A stretch of DNA of 64,000 nucleotides from Cryptomeria japonica (GCF_030272615.1 NC_081408.1:67619546-67683545), one strand, 5' to 3'; shown: positions 9,636 to 22,569, counted from the first letter of the stretch. Notes: generated from the sequence alone by a model not told the origin. A program made the numbers and translations.

Positions 9636-10770
9636 ATTTGTTAATCCTACGGTTGTCGTTGCTTTGTTAAGTAGAGATATCGGTAGGTTAAGTTTCGCGA
9701 AATAGCGAAAAGCCTTCGTGGACCCAACTAGGTGGATTGACCATCAAATAAAAGAACTGTATCATGATTATGATCCAACGGTTTGCATTAATTCGCTAGC
9801 CTGAGATGCACATGGTATATGTCCTACGAAACTGTGAAAACGCGTGGTAGGTCCCAGAGACAAGTGGCTTTCCTTGGTTAAAGGGTGATTGGGTTGGAAA
9901 AGGATCAATGGCTCACATTGATTCATGGCCAGAAGATGCATGTGTTCTACCTTTCATGAAGTAGCGAAAAGGTGGTAGGCTTGGGCGAGGTGGTCATAGA
10001 AAGGATAAACAATAGGCAAGTTCCTGAGATCTAATGGCCCACATGGATTCATGAAACAAGATGATCGCAAGTTAGTCATTGCAAAATGGCAAAAGATTGG
10101 CGGCAATCACATGAAGGCATGACATGGTAGGATAGATGGTGTGTTTCGTAGAGTATAATAGTGACATGTCTAGTACACATGGCTCTAAAGGGTAGTTGAG
10201 GGCCTGCCTTGATTTCAACCGGCAATTATGTGGTAAATAGTGGAGTAAAGCACGTGGCAATTTCAGAATGGAACCCGATGGAACTTCTTGGGAAAATGGC
10301 CGACTACCACATGGTGCTTGTTAACCAGATGAGGTGATGCAAGTGATCTCCAAGAATAAAGAGCCCACTTGAAAGGTTTAAAGCTTGTTAAAAGATATTC
10401 ATCTCATGGTCGATCCAATAGTCATCATTGTTTCATGGCCTGAAGATACCTACAGCTTAGTCTCTATGAAATGGTGAAAATTGTTAGCCATCAAGGTAAG
10501 GCGTAGTTAGTTAGTGAAACTAATGGTCATTGTTGGAGTTAAAGACTAGGTAGTTAGAGCTTGATCTAATGGCTGGTGTGGCTTTGTGAAGGAAAAGTGC
10601 ATGAGAGTTAAAGCCCGCAAAATAGCGAAAAGAAGGTAGGGTCTGACACTAACACAGAGAGATCAGATAGAGATAAAGGTAGTGTAAGTTCTTGTAATCC
10701 AACAGCTAGTGTTCCTTCATGACAAAAAAGTGCAAAGGTTTTATGTTCTATAAAATAGCAAAGAGCAAAA
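9636..10770 (+). promoter_or_regulatory. Array of about seven diverged U3 modules
   Basis: Roughly 65-75-bp modules recur at about 9640, 9770, 9902, 10028, 10413, 10563 and 10696. Each opens with a variant of GATCCAACGG and ends with a variant of GCGAAATAGCGAAAAG; the best core is at 9697-9707. Spacing is irregular, with non-module sequence between. The last module is near the CTATAAAATAGC at 10749. The solo LTR has two such modules and the 3' LTR retains only two (40962-41035 and 41095-41165). Confidence 0.5.
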
Positions 10771-10815
10771 CAGAGAAAAATACTGAGAGAAGTTATGACC
10801 CATTGGAGCCTATTT

Positions 10816-10838
10816 TTGAATTCAGTTTGTGAATTCAA
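10816..10838 (+). promoter_or_regulatory. Conserved leader hairpin in element 2 5' LTR
   Basis: TTGAATTC, a 7-base loop, then GAATTCAA. It is homologous in position to 3003-3033 and 41214-41237. Confidence 0.5.
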
Positions 10839-11103
10839 TTTTGAGGTGATGGCTGAAGCATGTGGGGTTAATTCTTGAAATTCAATGCCAACTTTCTGTA
10901 TTAGAAGTCCACATCAACTTAAATGTTAATATTATTTCACTGAAGTCTATTGCAGAGCAATTGGTGTGGAGCAGTTTGCTTCAGGCGAATAATAGGTTTT
11001 TATGCCATTTCTTGATAATTATGGTCTGATTTAAGTTCTTGCTATGTGAATTCTTTCATTAGAGGTCTGCGCTAGTTTCAATTGGTATAGTTGCATTTTC
11101 AAG

Positions 11104-13190
11104 ATGGCACCAAGAAGGGAGTTGATAGAAAAGTGAATTACCAGGATAGGAACATTCGTGATGATTTTTTAGAACAGTTAACCATCTCTACCAATGTCGA
11201 GGCTAAGGCCAAAGAATTAGTACTGAAGAACCCTCATCTGAGAATTGGGGATGGCCTGTCTGATAAAGGAAATTGGTTAAGGGACCCAAAAATAGGGATA
11301 TCAGGTTTAGGATTGTTCAAAGTAGGTTTTGGTCAAAGACATTCCATCACCCCTTTGAATAGCATATGGGAATTGGATGTACGGAAGCTTGTGATCCCTA
11401 GTGTATTCATGGATGTAGATTTGTTGACCTTGATTTTAATAAAAGATGATGAATTCATAAATGTGTTTAAACTCAGTGAGGCTTCCAATTTGTTAGAAGC
11501 TATTGACTTTGAGTCATTAGCCCAGATCTACAATGCATAGAGGGATCATCTTAGGAGTGGCCCATTGAAAGAGTTCTTTGTTAAGATAGTGGGGTTAACA
11601 GATGTAGGCCCCAAAATAATGGAACCATTCTCCTTCAATTTGTTTACTTTCAGAGCTAAGGGTATGTATTGGGCACTATGTCAGATCTTTGGAGAAGACG
11701 TTGAGAGAAACATGCCAACACATTACATGCTAATGATTGCACAAATTCTGAACCCCTCTCTGGCAATAACATTTGATTATGCATCATACCTTACTAATGC
11801 AATTCATGCAGGGCTAGTAGGGATCAAGAATGGTAAGGTGGATAGGTCCCTTGGATGGTACTCCCTGTTAATGCACATGTTTTTGTTCAAAGGTGCAAAC
11901 TATTTTGCAAAGGAAATGGACTTGGTCAAGGTAAAGGATAAGGAAGAGATGCTTGTCCAACTTTGGAGCATTGTTTTACTCTGGGATAGAGAAGATGCTA
12001 GTTTTCTAAAGTTTGATAGATGCTTTGCATCTAAGATTAGAATTATTTTATGCACAGAAAACCCTAGGATTCCTAAGGCTCTCTTGGAATTCCTTAGACC
12101 TAAAGAGTTTACAAAAGGTATTAAGATTGTTCACAATTGGGGAGACATGTATTTGTACCATGTTTCTACTTTTTTTAGAGTGTATGGTTTTAGAGGTACT
12201 CCCTATCTACTGCCCTATCAAGTTCCATTGAAGATAGGAATTGCAGAAGTATTGAGATAAATTAGAGGAGTACAAGAAGCAAAGCTGACCAATAGGGGTA
12301 AAGGGACTATTTTCCCAACTATCACCATGGCCCACCATTTTGTAATCACTAAAGGTGGCTGGAAATATTTTGAAGAATTCTTTAAGCCATATAGGCTATC
12401 AATTGTAGTTTCAAGATGTGCAGACCTTGAGGACTTTTTCAATGGCATGTTCAGAAAGAGGGCAGTGTGTAAAGGTAGGCCTCACTAATTTCAGTTCCTT
12501 GAAGATTTAATTAGGAATGAATTTAGTTTAGATGAGCAAGAACTGAGGAAGGAGTAGTGGGTTGCATATAAAAGGGCACTTGATTTTATTCATCAATTTG
12601 ATAGTACCTATTACCCTCTTTCTAGCTTCAACCCCTTTGAGGAGAAAGTAAAATTCTTGATTCTCTATTTTGAAGACCTCATGCAAACCCTAAAAGAAAA
12701 AAGAGGGGCTATAATGGAGAATGATCCTGATAGGGTTAAATTGGTCCTAGCTAAGCATGCCTTTGCTAAGGCTATCCCACTTGGTGACTATGTAATGCAT
12801 ATGAAATCAAAGTACACTGTGATGATGCCAGTGACAGGTGAGACTTCCACTTCAAGAGGGAAAAGAGCAATTAAGGATGTCGTTGGCATCCAAGATTCCC
12901 ATAAAAGGAAAAGAGTTGGGAAGGAAGTTGAAACTGATGAGCCTCAGTATTCTCCATCTCAGTCCCCTATCCACATAGGAGATGATCAAGCGGTGGCTAA
13001 ACAATTGTTATAGTTAGGGAGTCTCGGTGAGATTGCCTATACCTATGAGGAGACCCAAGAAGGGATGCCAGAATAGCCACCTAGTGCTGAAATGAACATG
13101 ACTGATGGAGAGATAAAGGGAAAAGAATTAGACCTTACTATTAAGCAAGCCAGTGAGTAATTATTGGCTCATAGTAGTTTTGTTACAACA
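11104..13190 (+). pseudogene. LTR-encoded protein, element 2 5' LTR copy, N-terminal part
   Basis: Homologous to the frame at 3328-6969 from the same ATG (MAPRREL). A one-base loss near 11129 shifts the frame almost at once, after which the main frame runs from about 11133. About 26 codons are missing after MDVDLLTL relative to the other copies (near 11430). Stops include 11538-11540 (TAG), 12258-12260 (TAA), 12487-12489, 12555-12557 and 13011-13013. The conserved blocks KGMYWALCQ, NPSLAITFDYASY and VHNWGDMYLY are intact. The copy is interrupted by element 3 inside a codon run that resumes at 31008. Confidence 0.8.
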
Positions 13191-13195
13191 GGAGT
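13191..13195. repeat. Target-site duplication of element 3, left (GGAGT)
   Basis: Pairs with GGAGC at 31003-31007. The paralogous uninterrupted site at 43650-43657 reads AAGAGCTTT, so C is the original last base and the left copy has changed C to T. Confidence 0.75.
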
Positions 13196-14775
13196 TGTAG
13201 ACACCTAAAAATGGTCAACGCTTGCGAAATCATACTTTAACATTTGCGCATTGCCTCATTTTAGGTTTTTGCATTGAATTAACATTTCTCCTATGTCACA
13301 CACTTGGTTTGTATCATTTGCAAACATCAAGTCATTCTTCTACATTCTTCATTCATCTCACTCTCAAATTTGATCTTGTCGACAACACTATTCAGTCATG
13401 ATTTTGATCGATCTTATCCTGTCGCATTAATGTGCATGCTTATTTGTCATCATTTTGGACATCGTCAATCCTAATTAGGGTTTTGTCCTCTTATCAATCT
13501 TATCATCAATCTTATCATTTTGGACATCATCAATCCTAATTAGGGTTTTGTAATATTTTTAATCTTATCATCATACGATCGATTTGTCATCAATCGTTGT
13601 CCTCTTATCAATCTTGTCATTTTGCGATCGATTTGTCATCGATCGTGGTCATTTTCAATCTTGTCATCTTGCAATCTATTTTTTCATCAATTGTTGTCCT
13701 CTTATCAATCTTGTCATTTTGCGATCAATTAATCAACAATTGTCATCGTCTTTCTCAATCATGTCAATTTGGATCAATTAGTCATTGTTCCTCGTCAATT
13801 GGTGCCTATCAATTTGATCTTTTTATCAATCTCGATTAGTTTTTCAATCAATCAAAACATTTATCGCATTGGTCATTTATCAATTCAAAATTATTATTGG
13901 AATCAAATCGAATCAATTATCTTCAATCAAGACCTAATTATCATCCTCACATTGCTAATTCACCTTCTAGGGTTTCATGATTTAGTCATTTAACCTTGCT
14001 TATCATGTTCTTCCTTTAGGATTAATAAATTACTTATTTATCCTAAGACTTCTCATTACAATTAAATCTTCATTTAATTAGCTAATTATTCCTCTTTGTG
14101 AATTAATTAATAAATGAAAGATTATTAATTAATTTACCTAATTTCTTAATTCCTAAATTCTTAATTCTCTAATTTCCTAATTTTCTAATTTCTAATTTCA
14201 ATTTCCTCCTATTTCTCTCCTAAATTTATGGAAATGACATGTCAATTTGTCATAATTTGTCATAATTGACAATCAATCAATTTTGACATAGAATGTGTCA
14301 TAATTTGTCATAAATTATCAATCAACAAATTTTGCATAGAAAGTGCATAATTTGTCATAATTGACATAATTGATTTGCAATTTCCATTTGAATTGCATCA
14401 TGCTAATCTTGTCATCTCTCCAATTCTTCTATAAATTGGATGATCTTCATCAATCAAAGCTAATTGGTAATCAGACTATCGAATTTCTAGTACTCTTGAT
14501 CAATAATCAATGTCAATCTTGCTTTCAATTATGTGTGTGCACTTGTAGGTGAGATCCAAAACCAAACCATTTGAAGAGGAAAGAAGAACAATGGAGCCGC
14601 ATGGAAGGAGCATTCAAATCGTCATCCGGCTTGCATAATATTTAGTTTTGTATGCTTTGTTTTCATGTCTCTATTGGATGTTGTTTAGGATAGATCATTG
14701 CATGATGTGTTTTCATGATTGAGCTAATGATTAGTTTTTTATTGTTTGTGATGATTTCCTATTTCCTAACGTACA
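13196..14775 (+). mobile_element. Element 3 5' LTR
   Basis: Starts TGTAGACACC and ends CTAACGTACA. It closely matches 29413-31002. Contents: diverged tandem repeats built on ATCAATCTTGTCATTTTGCG and GTCATCAATCG (about 13430-13800), an AT-rich part, then repeats of TTTGTCATAA (about 14245-14365). No ORF of substance; the small frames here are made by the repeats. Confidence 0.92.
13430..13800 (+). repeat. Diverged tandem repeats inside element 3 5' LTR
   Basis: Phrases such as CAATCCTAATTAGGGTTTTG (two copies, near 13467 and 13530) and ATCAATCTTGTCATTTTGCG (several copies) recur with irregular spacing. The same array is in the 3' LTR near 29650-30000. Confidence 0.7.
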
Positions 14776-14780
14776 TTAAT

Positions 14781-14798
14781 TGGTGAACCCGATGTGAA
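14781..14798 (+). other. Putative primer binding site of element 3
   Basis: TGGTGAACCCGATGTGAA begins five bases after the LTR end and starts with TGG, as expected for pairing with a tRNA CCA terminus. I cannot assign the tRNA from sequence alone. Confidence 0.55.
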
Positions 14799-14894
14799 CA
14801 CTAACCTTCTAATCCCTTTACTATGTTTTTGAGTGCTTTCAAGTTGATTTGCAGGCCAAAAAACCCAAAAACAGGGTCATGCAAGGTTTTCTTG

Positions 14895-15010
14895 GGACTT
14901 CTGTGCCTGTGTGAAGCAACTTACACCTATGTTGAGCATTCTGCACTTGTGTAGAGGACATTCTACACTTGTGTCATGGGTTCTGCACCTGTGTCATAAG
15001 TTCTGCGCCT
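14895..15010 (+). repeat. Cluster of CTGCACNTGTGT words in the element 3 leader
   Basis: About six spaced copies of a word like CTGCACTTGTGT or CTGCACCTGTGT. The same word family recurs at 28760-28875 near the 5' side of the antisense gene, there in both orientations. Confidence 0.6.
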
Positions 15011-16827
15011 GTGTAAAGTCCAGAACAGAGGTAAAAAATGCAGTGTTTACTTGAAATTTGTTGTGTTTTTGCATTCTATTTTCTATGCTTTGAGTTTTCG
15101 TACTAATTATCTGTGCAGAATCTTGGCATACGCATGGCAAAGACAATAAATCAAACTACTAACATTCTTTGTGCAGATTCGAAAGTCAAAGAATAAGCTT
15201 ATCAAACTTCTAACTTGGGTTTTTGTAGGTTGCCTTGGAGAAACAACCAAACTTTATGTTTGCAATTAATTTTTAGGCACCTAGTGATTTCTAAATAGGT
15301 TGGAATGAACATTTGTTTTCTTTGATTGTTGAGTGTGACATTGGAGTAGGAGAGTATGCTCTCATCCTTCTTAGGGTGATCAGAAATCCAGATCTTCGAT
15401 ACCATGCTTCTGTGTCACATTTAGAGGGCCTGCCTTCCTGACCACTTTGCTTTTGCAAGAAAGTGATAATCATGAGAAGGGAATGACCCAAAGTGAGTAT
15501 GGCTAGAATTCCTTGGCATTCTAACTCACTATAAAAAAATACCCGATGAGCGAAAGCTTTGAAGGAAGTGTTATGTGGGAATTGCAGTTACTTGGGAAGT
15601 GATGACCCTTGGACTCTTTCTCATATCAACATCTAAGTAGGGCCTCTTGGTCTAAATCATGCTTATGTGACTACATTTGTTTGGTATCTTGATGGGCTTA
15701 ATGTCTCAATCACGCTTGCGTGACATCAAGGAGTAACGCTTAACAGAAATCCTTACTACATACCTTGTTTTTAGAGGCCAAAAACCCTTCTAGTTGCTTG
15801 AGAAGGACAAATTCAGATACTTGGAAGAGATACTAAGTTCGCCAAGGGGAGATTTCCCTGGGGACTGATGCTTGGCTGCCCTGAGAAGTGAGTGTCATGG
15901 AGGGGAGCCTGTGGGGTCAAGCATCTATGTATTCTCCTTGAATCCCATAATGAGTCTACCTCTCAAGTACCTAATGTTTTTGCCTACCATAAGAAATGTG
16001 GAAATGAGCATGATTGTCTTGAGTCTAAGTTGTAATATCTTGTATTATTTGCTTGTCAAAAGTTGAATTGCATCCCATTTCAAAAAAGCAAAACAAATTG
16101 ATCTAGCATAAGATTAAACACAAGAGACATTCATCCAACAAAAATTCAACAAGATTCAAAGATCATCTTCCTAAAGCATGGTTATCCAACATTGTTCAAA
16201 AACTTGTCTCAACATTTATGTCACTTACATTTAGGTTCATCCTAGGTTGCATTTTGCAAAGTTCATTGTCAAGTACCAAGGTTAGATTTCACCTAAGTCA
16301 TACTCCTTTCAATAGGGGTCATCCATTTGCATGTGTCCTCTTGCATTAAAGTCATACTATTGTCATACATTCATATTTGCATACCCTATGTCTCTTCATT
16401 AAGCTTAAGTCATTATCATATCATCGCAATTGTCCTTTTGCAAATAGTGTCAAAGCTAGGTCTTGTCATACTTGAGTAATCCAAATCTTTGATAAACGCT
16501 AAGTCATTGTTAAGAAGTCTAGACCTTATCAAATCTTTTGTCCTTTTGTCATCAATATCATTTTGTCAAACCTAGCTTAGTATCCAAGCATATAGGGGAG
16601 ACATTGTCATCTTGTCCTTTGTCAATTAAGTCCTTTTTTCCTTTGAGGTCTAGATATCATTCCAATTTCCTAAGGGTCCCTCTCTTAGATTTGCATTCAT
16701 AAGTTTGTCAAAATCTTCAAAAACAACCAAAACATAGATTGCATTTTCATTTATTTAGTTTGCATTTAGTTGCATATCATATATTGTCTTTGAAAAATTC
16801 CAAAAACATTGCATTTGCATAAGTGAC

Positions 16828-19345
16828 ATGCCTGTTGAGACAAGATCAAAATCTAAGAAGATGAGTGAACCAATGTATCAACCCATGGGCAACATAGCAA
16901 ATTCGCAGTTTCAAACTAGTCAAACAGTGCAAGTTGAAGGCTCATCAAACACATCTCTACCACCATATGGAACAGTTCAACTTGGACCACCACCATTATA
17001 TGAACCAGTGTTTGTACCTATGAAACTAGGACATGGGAGTGTCCCACCAACTCCAGGAGGAAATGCACCTTTCAACTGGAATCAGCCCAACTTGCAACAT
17101 GAAATACAAACATTGTATGAAGAACCAACTCTCTCACAAGGATTTGGTTTAGATAAAGGCATTCACCAAGAAACAAATCCAAATATCCAACCAGACTCTT
17201 CATTCGATTCTGATGATTCGGATGATGTTGACATGTTCCTTCAAAATCCAAAGATAACAAAAAAGATGGATAAGTTCTTGAGTAAGGTCTTTAAGATGTT
17301 TCCACAAAAATATCTTAACATGATGAGTAATGTGACCTCTTCAAGTGAACAAGTCAATGTGCAAAAACAACAAGGTGGTGAGTTGTTAAGTTTCTCTCCG
17401 CATCCAAATGAAGAAAATGTGCAACCTAAAACTCAGCCTACCTTAATGAGTAAACGTGCTTCAAAGGAATTGACAGTGACTATTCCTCAAAAGTCACCAT
17501 TTGAGACAATAAATAATCCACTATTCAATGTAACACCTGCAACACAAGATCAAACAAGGACCACGAAAATATTGACAAATATCCCTCAACAAGAAGTAGT
17601 TCCTAATATGCATAAAATTAGATCAAAATCTAAGATGCAGGAAAGCTTCACGACTGGAATGCATGATATCACTAATGTCAAAAGCAATTCCACGATGCAA
17701 AAAAGTTCTTATGTCCCGTTAAATTCAATATATTTGCCAAGTACTATTGTGACAGATCCTTCGATAATGGTGACACAAAGAGCTACGGATAGTGGTTTGC
17801 ACCAACAACAATTGTTGCAACAATTGAGTAATATACAAAAGGTACAATTGAATGTGCAAACAAGCAATGTACCACAACAACAATTTCGCATATGACAACA
17901 AATTGCAGTGCCTTCGGCACCATTACAAGTTAACGCAAACTTGCAACCATCACAATGGATTGGACAAACAACATAGCAAGTTAATGGAAGTGCTATACCC
18001 CATCCTGAGGAGAAGCAACGAAAACCATCTAAACAAAGTTTTTTACAAATAATGGTATATACACCATGACAACAATTGGCACAAAGTCAACAAATTCTGA
18101 TCCGTTAGCTTCAACACCAACATGTGCCACAATATGTGCCAAGGCAAACAAGTTATCCTACTTCACAACCGCAAGTGGCGCCTATGCAATATCAACAACC
18201 TACTCAATTGCAATATCAACCTAGGCTCCAAGAAGGACAACAACAAGGTCAATATCAAGGCATAGCACAACCGCAACAACAAGAGATATACCAAGAACTT
18301 TATATGTCGGAAACGCCAAAAATGACCATTGCAAAGTATCAACAACCGATCGAAAATGCGATATATCAACAAAGAATACCAACCGAGATTAATGATGGAC
18401 CTAAAATCTGATACAATTGCGCAACAACTTGAGAAGTTGCAACGAAAATTTGATGCATTAGAAACTAAAGGAACAAAGAAGTTGTATACAGATCAAGATT
18501 TATGTCCTAATCCATTTGACAAGAGTGTATACATGCCTCCATTCCCTAAGCATTTTGAGGCACCCAAATTTGAGAAATATAAAGGGAATGGCAATCCAAA
18601 AGATCATATTCGAGCATTTTTCGTGGCATGTACGGAAGTAAGCTATGAGGAGACATATTTAATGTGATTATTTGCATGAAGTCTCACAGGACAAGCCATG
18701 GATTGGTATTCACATCTACCACGAAATATAAAGACTTGGTCGGAATTGGCTCAAAAGTTTTTATCTAATTTCACGTTCAATATCGACAGTGACGTGACTA
18801 TGTCAGATTTATGCAATACCAAGCAAAAGCAAGGTGAACCATTAGTGACTTTCTTGCAACGCTGGCGAAGCTTGTATAGTCATTCTTCTCTCGATATACC
18901 TGAAGAACAGCAAGTGAATCTATTTATCCAGAATTTGGTCCCAGAAATGATGTATGAGCTAAAATTGAAAAGTCCCAGTACTATAGAGAAACTCACTAAG
19001 AAAGGAATGAGCATTGAAATGACTCTTATAGCTAAAGGAATTATCAAGCTGAATAAAGACAATGACAACACAAATTATTCAAGGGATAGAAACAAATTTT
19101 GGTATAAGAACAAGAATGTCACTAATGATGGAGTTATTGATGCAAGAGTGGTGAATGCAAATCAACCCCCATTCACAATCAAGAAATTGAGTGTTCCTAA
19201 CATGTCAACTATGGAACAAAATCAAGCACCAATGAGCAATGTTACTCAACAGCCGCAATATCAACAACATGCTCAACAACAACATACTCAACAATATAAT
19301 CAACAACAAGGCCAACAACAAAATCAACAACGCAAACCCTTCTGA
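16828..19345 (+). pseudogene. gag: Element 3 gag polyprotein
   Basis: Starts MPVETRSKSKKMSEPMYQ at 16828. The N-terminal 355 codons are Gln/Asn/Pro-rich and low in complexity. A further Gln-rich part (18124-18411) and the capsid-type retrotransposon gag domain follow (about 18400-18990: DHIRAFF, DWYSHLP, WSELAQKF, FLQRWRSL), then a Gln-rich tail (QQQGQQQNQQ). It would form the particle that packages element RNA. Breaks: TGA at 17893, TAG near 17974, TGA near 18067, a frameshift near 18400, TGA at 18665 and 18677, TGA at 19343. Most of these are explained by C-to-T or G-to-A change in CGA, CAG or TGG codons. Confidence 0.85.
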
Positions 19346-19378
19346 TCGCAGGATGGGTCCCCTCGATAGTTTACACCA

Positions 19379-20014
19379 TTGGGAGAGCCTATCGAATTAG
19401 TAATGAAGCAATTAATACAAGAAAAATTTATCAAGCTACCAGATATTAAGGCAGAACCAGCGGTAAAGCCGCATTGGTGGAATGATAATGCATACTATGA
19501 GTATCATCGGTCCAAAGGACATAAAACTGCATCATGTTTCCAATTGAAACATATGATTCAAGATTTATTAGAGCAAGGAGTAATTGAGGTAGATCCACCC
19601 CATCTGACCTCTAACACTGATCATACTATTTTCAAAACTCCTTTGTTGGATCATGATAAGGGTAAAGCGTCTTCTTCCAACTCTACTCAAATGGCCAATT
19701 ATGCAAATACCGGTTATCACAATGTTATTAATTGTTTTCATGCATCAAATGAGTATGTTTCCACTTTGAGAATAAAAGGACAAGATCCTTCTTGCGTGGT
19801 CACCACTCGTCGATCCAAAATAGTCTTGAAAGGAGCTCCTGCAGCTCCTCCCAAACCAACTCCTGCAAGTCAGTATAATCTTTTGGATCATCTAGGAAAA
19901 ACACCTACACAAATATCCATTCTAGAGTTGTTGAAAATGTCTCCCATGCATCGTGCAGTCCTAGATAAAGCTTTGATTGAGTCCACTGTCCTGACCGATA
20001 TTGATGTTTACTAG
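19379..20014 (+). pseudogene. Element 3 gag C-terminus with zinc-knuckle remnant and protease linker
   Basis: Same frame as the end of gag after two stops. It shows KPHWWNDNAYYEYHRSKGHK followed by TASCFQLKHMIQDLLEQG. In related elements this is a C-x2-C/H-type knuckle before the IQDLI helix; here the first Cys position is Tyr, so metal binding is probably impaired. Later VVTTRRSKIVLKGAP and ISILELLKMSPMHRAVL are linker blocks conserved just before protease in this lineage. It ends at TAG 20012-20014. Confidence 0.75.
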
Positions 20015-20146
20015 TTTCAAGCCCGAATTGGACATTTAGCTATTTCCCAAAGTGTCGCATTTTCTGATAATGATATCTCACCTGATAAGCTCCCTCATAA
20101 TGATCCTTTGCACCTTGAAGTCTTTGTCCATAATTGCAAAATATGA

Positions 20147-20494
20147 CGAGTCTTGATAGATGGCAGAGGAGGTCTTAATATTTGTACCTTGAGAGTGGTC
20201 ATTGGCCTTGGATATATAGAAAATGACATTGATGCTTCCAAAAGAATAACAATCAAAGCATATGATGATGTTGAACGCCCATCCAAAGGGATAATTACAT
20301 TGCCTATCAGAGTTGGTCCAGTGATGGAAAACACTTTCCTACAAGTCCTAGACCTTGATCTCCCTTATAATATGATTCTTGGCCATCCATGGATCCATGC
20401 AATGAAAGTAGTTCCATCCACCTATCATCAATGTCTAAAATATCCCTACAATGGAACTGAGATAACAATTTCAGGTGATCCTAATCCATTTTAA
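20147..20494 (+). pseudogene. Element 3 aspartic protease domain
   Basis: RVLIDGRGGLNICTLRVVIG, then ITIKAYDDVERPSKG, LPIRVGPV, LPYNMILGHPWIHAM and VPSTYHQCLKYPYNG. It carries the catalytic Asp in a D-G-R-G-G setting rather than D-S/T-G, the same lineage variant as at 941-1664. It would release Gag and Pol products. A TGA stop at 20144-20146 precedes it and a TAA follows at 20492-20494. Confidence 0.82.
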
Positions 20495-20566
20495 TTCTGT
20501 GCTACCTTAAAGGATACTCCTCGGCAGTAAGTCCCAGTCAATAGAGAAGCCAAATCAGATAGTTAT

Positions 20567-21000
20567 GTGGATCCTAATGCATTGTTAGATGCTGTCAAAG
20601 GAAAATTGAAGATACAGGACCAAGGGTGTGGAGAATATTCAATGGATCAAACATTCCTCATCCAGAATTTGCCAATATCTCCAAAATCATATAGAAAACC
20701 ACATTTATTGCAAAAGGAACCCAAGGTCATTATTCAATATCAGCCTCCCACTACATTTGCAAGATGGGGAGAACTTGACAAAGAAATTGTAGATGATGAT
20801 GTCATAGATTGGCTTTACAAAGATCCAACTAAGACCCCACCTGTCAGGTTGCCAGTGGAATGCTACGGCAAAGGATTTACTATGCTGTAGAAGAAAGGAT
20901 ATGATGGCTGCAGTGGCTTAGGCCTGAACAACAATGGAAGGCTAGAACCTATCATACCCAAGAGGCGACCCCCAACTTTAGGGTTAGGTTTTGTACCATT
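20567..21000 (+). pseudogene. Element 3 protease-RT linker with G-patch
   Basis: An open stretch to TAG 20888-20890, then in the same frame KKGYDGCSGLGLNNNGRLEPI and PTLGLGF, a G-patch signature at about 20870-20990. A frameshift near 21010-21050 leads into the acidic segment before RT. It is the positional and sequence counterpart of 272-925 on the minus strand. Confidence 0.75.
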
Positions 21001-21171
21001 ATGAATTGGATCCACATCTACAAAATGTCCACGTGTCGAAAAGGGCGTGATTCTAATGATGAAATAACACCTGAGGATACCTGACCCGAGACTGATTCTA
21101 ATGAATGGGAGTGGAGTTCTTTTTCTTCTAGCTCCTATGCCCTTGACAATATCTTCATTGACCCTGATAAT

Positions 21172-22569
21172 TTGCCTATGGAAGACAAACATGAAATAAC
21201 TCCTCTTCCTAAAACATGTCCTCATGCTTGGATAGAGTCATTTTGGGATCCAAGCTCCGAATCCGATACAAGCAATTCGGATAGTGACACCACAAATGTT
21301 CACATTTTTACCATATCAGCCCTCTCTATCCTTACAATCGATGATGACATGCCCCTCATGCCCCTCATTTATCCCCAACTTATCCAACATGACCAACAAG
21401 AACCGCTCACATTGGACTATTTTCAAAATGATGAAGCAATTGCAGAATTCCTGGGACTACAGGAAGGCATACCACAAGGCAATCATAAGGCAGGATTTGC
21501 TATTGACCTGGATTCCACAACATATTTTGGGGAGTCAACTCCCTCTTCTAGTTATGAAAAAGAAAAAGAAAAAGAAAAAAATCAAAAGAATAGATCTTTG
21601 AGTGAAAACCGTAAGGCACTCTCTGATCATACAAAAGTAAAAATAAAAGACGTACCTGTGGGTGAAAACCTTTCTGAGGTGCCCAAAGGTGGAAGAGTGG
21701 GCGTACCCCTATCAATTCAAGATAAATCAACACTGCTTGTGGAGACGACCGAGGAAATCAATCTGGGAACACCTGACAACCCTAAGGTCATTCATTTTGC
21801 TGCCTCTCTGTCAAAACAAGAGAAGATAGATTTTATCAATTTCTTTCTGGAGAAGAAGATCAGCTTTGCATGGTCTTATGCAGATATGCCTAGCCTTGAT
21901 CCAGAGTTAGTCCTTCATCACTTGCCATTGAAAGTAGATGCCAAGCCCGTTAAACAAAAACTTAGAAAGATGCATCCTCAGGTGGCTCTTTTGGTCAAAG
22001 TGGAGCTAAAAAAATTACTAGATGTGGGCTTCATCAAACCCATTGATTATGCAGACTGGATTTCAAATTTAGTACCAATTAGCAAAGTAACTGGGGGCAT
22101 CAGAATCTGCACAGATTTTAGGGACCTCAATAAAGCATGCCCTAAAGATGATTTTCCATTGCCAAACATCGACATCATAGTTGACATGACGGCTGGATAT
22201 GAGATGCTTTCACTAATGGATGGTTTCTCCAGCTACAACCAAATTCGCATTGCTCCTGAGGATCAGCATAAGACAACATTCACCTATGCTTGGGGTACCT
22301 ACTATTGGAATGTGATGCCCTTCAGTCTCAAAAATGTAGGTGCAACATATCAAAGAGCAATGACGACAATTTTTCATGATTTCATGCATACTTTGATGGA
22401 GGACTATGTTGATGACTTGTTGTGCAAATCTATCACTAGAGATAGTCATCTAGCCATCTTGGGCCCAATCTTTGACAGAATGGAGACCTACAAACTTAGG
22501 CTCAATCCAAAGAAGTGTGTCTTTGGTGTCACAGCTGGCAAATTACTAGGATACATTGTTTCTCACTGA
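21172..22569 (+). pseudogene. pol: Element 3 reverse transcriptase
   Basis: The frame holds a linker ending FAWSYADMPSLDPELVLHHL, then RT: ISNLVPISKVTGGIRICTDF, RDLNKACPKDDFPLPNID, LMDGFSSYNQI, WGTYYWNVMPFSLKNVGATY and the active site YVDD at 22405-22416. All three catalytic Asp positions are visible (DG in LMDGFSSY, then VDD). It copies element RNA into DNA. The frame closes with TGA at 22567 in VSH*GIGVDP, a likely CGA-to-TGA change, and continues into RNase H in the same frame. Confidence 0.9.

Larger units (their letters stand above)
9309..13190 (+). mobile_element. Element 2 5' LTR, left part
   Basis: It holds the TG start, an extended set of U3 modules (9636-10770), the conserved hairpin and the first two thirds of the LTR ORF. 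It breaks at 13190-13195 where element 3 inserted. The right part resumes at 31008 and runs to 33395. Confidence 0.85.
14776..16827 (+). other. Untranslated leader of element 3
   Basis: About 2 kb between the 5' LTR and gag with no supported ORF. It contains a cluster of CTGCACTTGTGT-like words at about 14895-15010, and a T/C-rich tract with many CATT and GTCAT words towards gag. Long leaders are normal in Tat-lineage elements. Confidence 0.65.

Noticed and set aside
13584-13993. Small frames inside the element 3 LTRs (also at 29814-30210)
   Set aside because: They are translations of tandem repeats such as ATCAATCTTGTCATT and occur in both LTRs for that reason.
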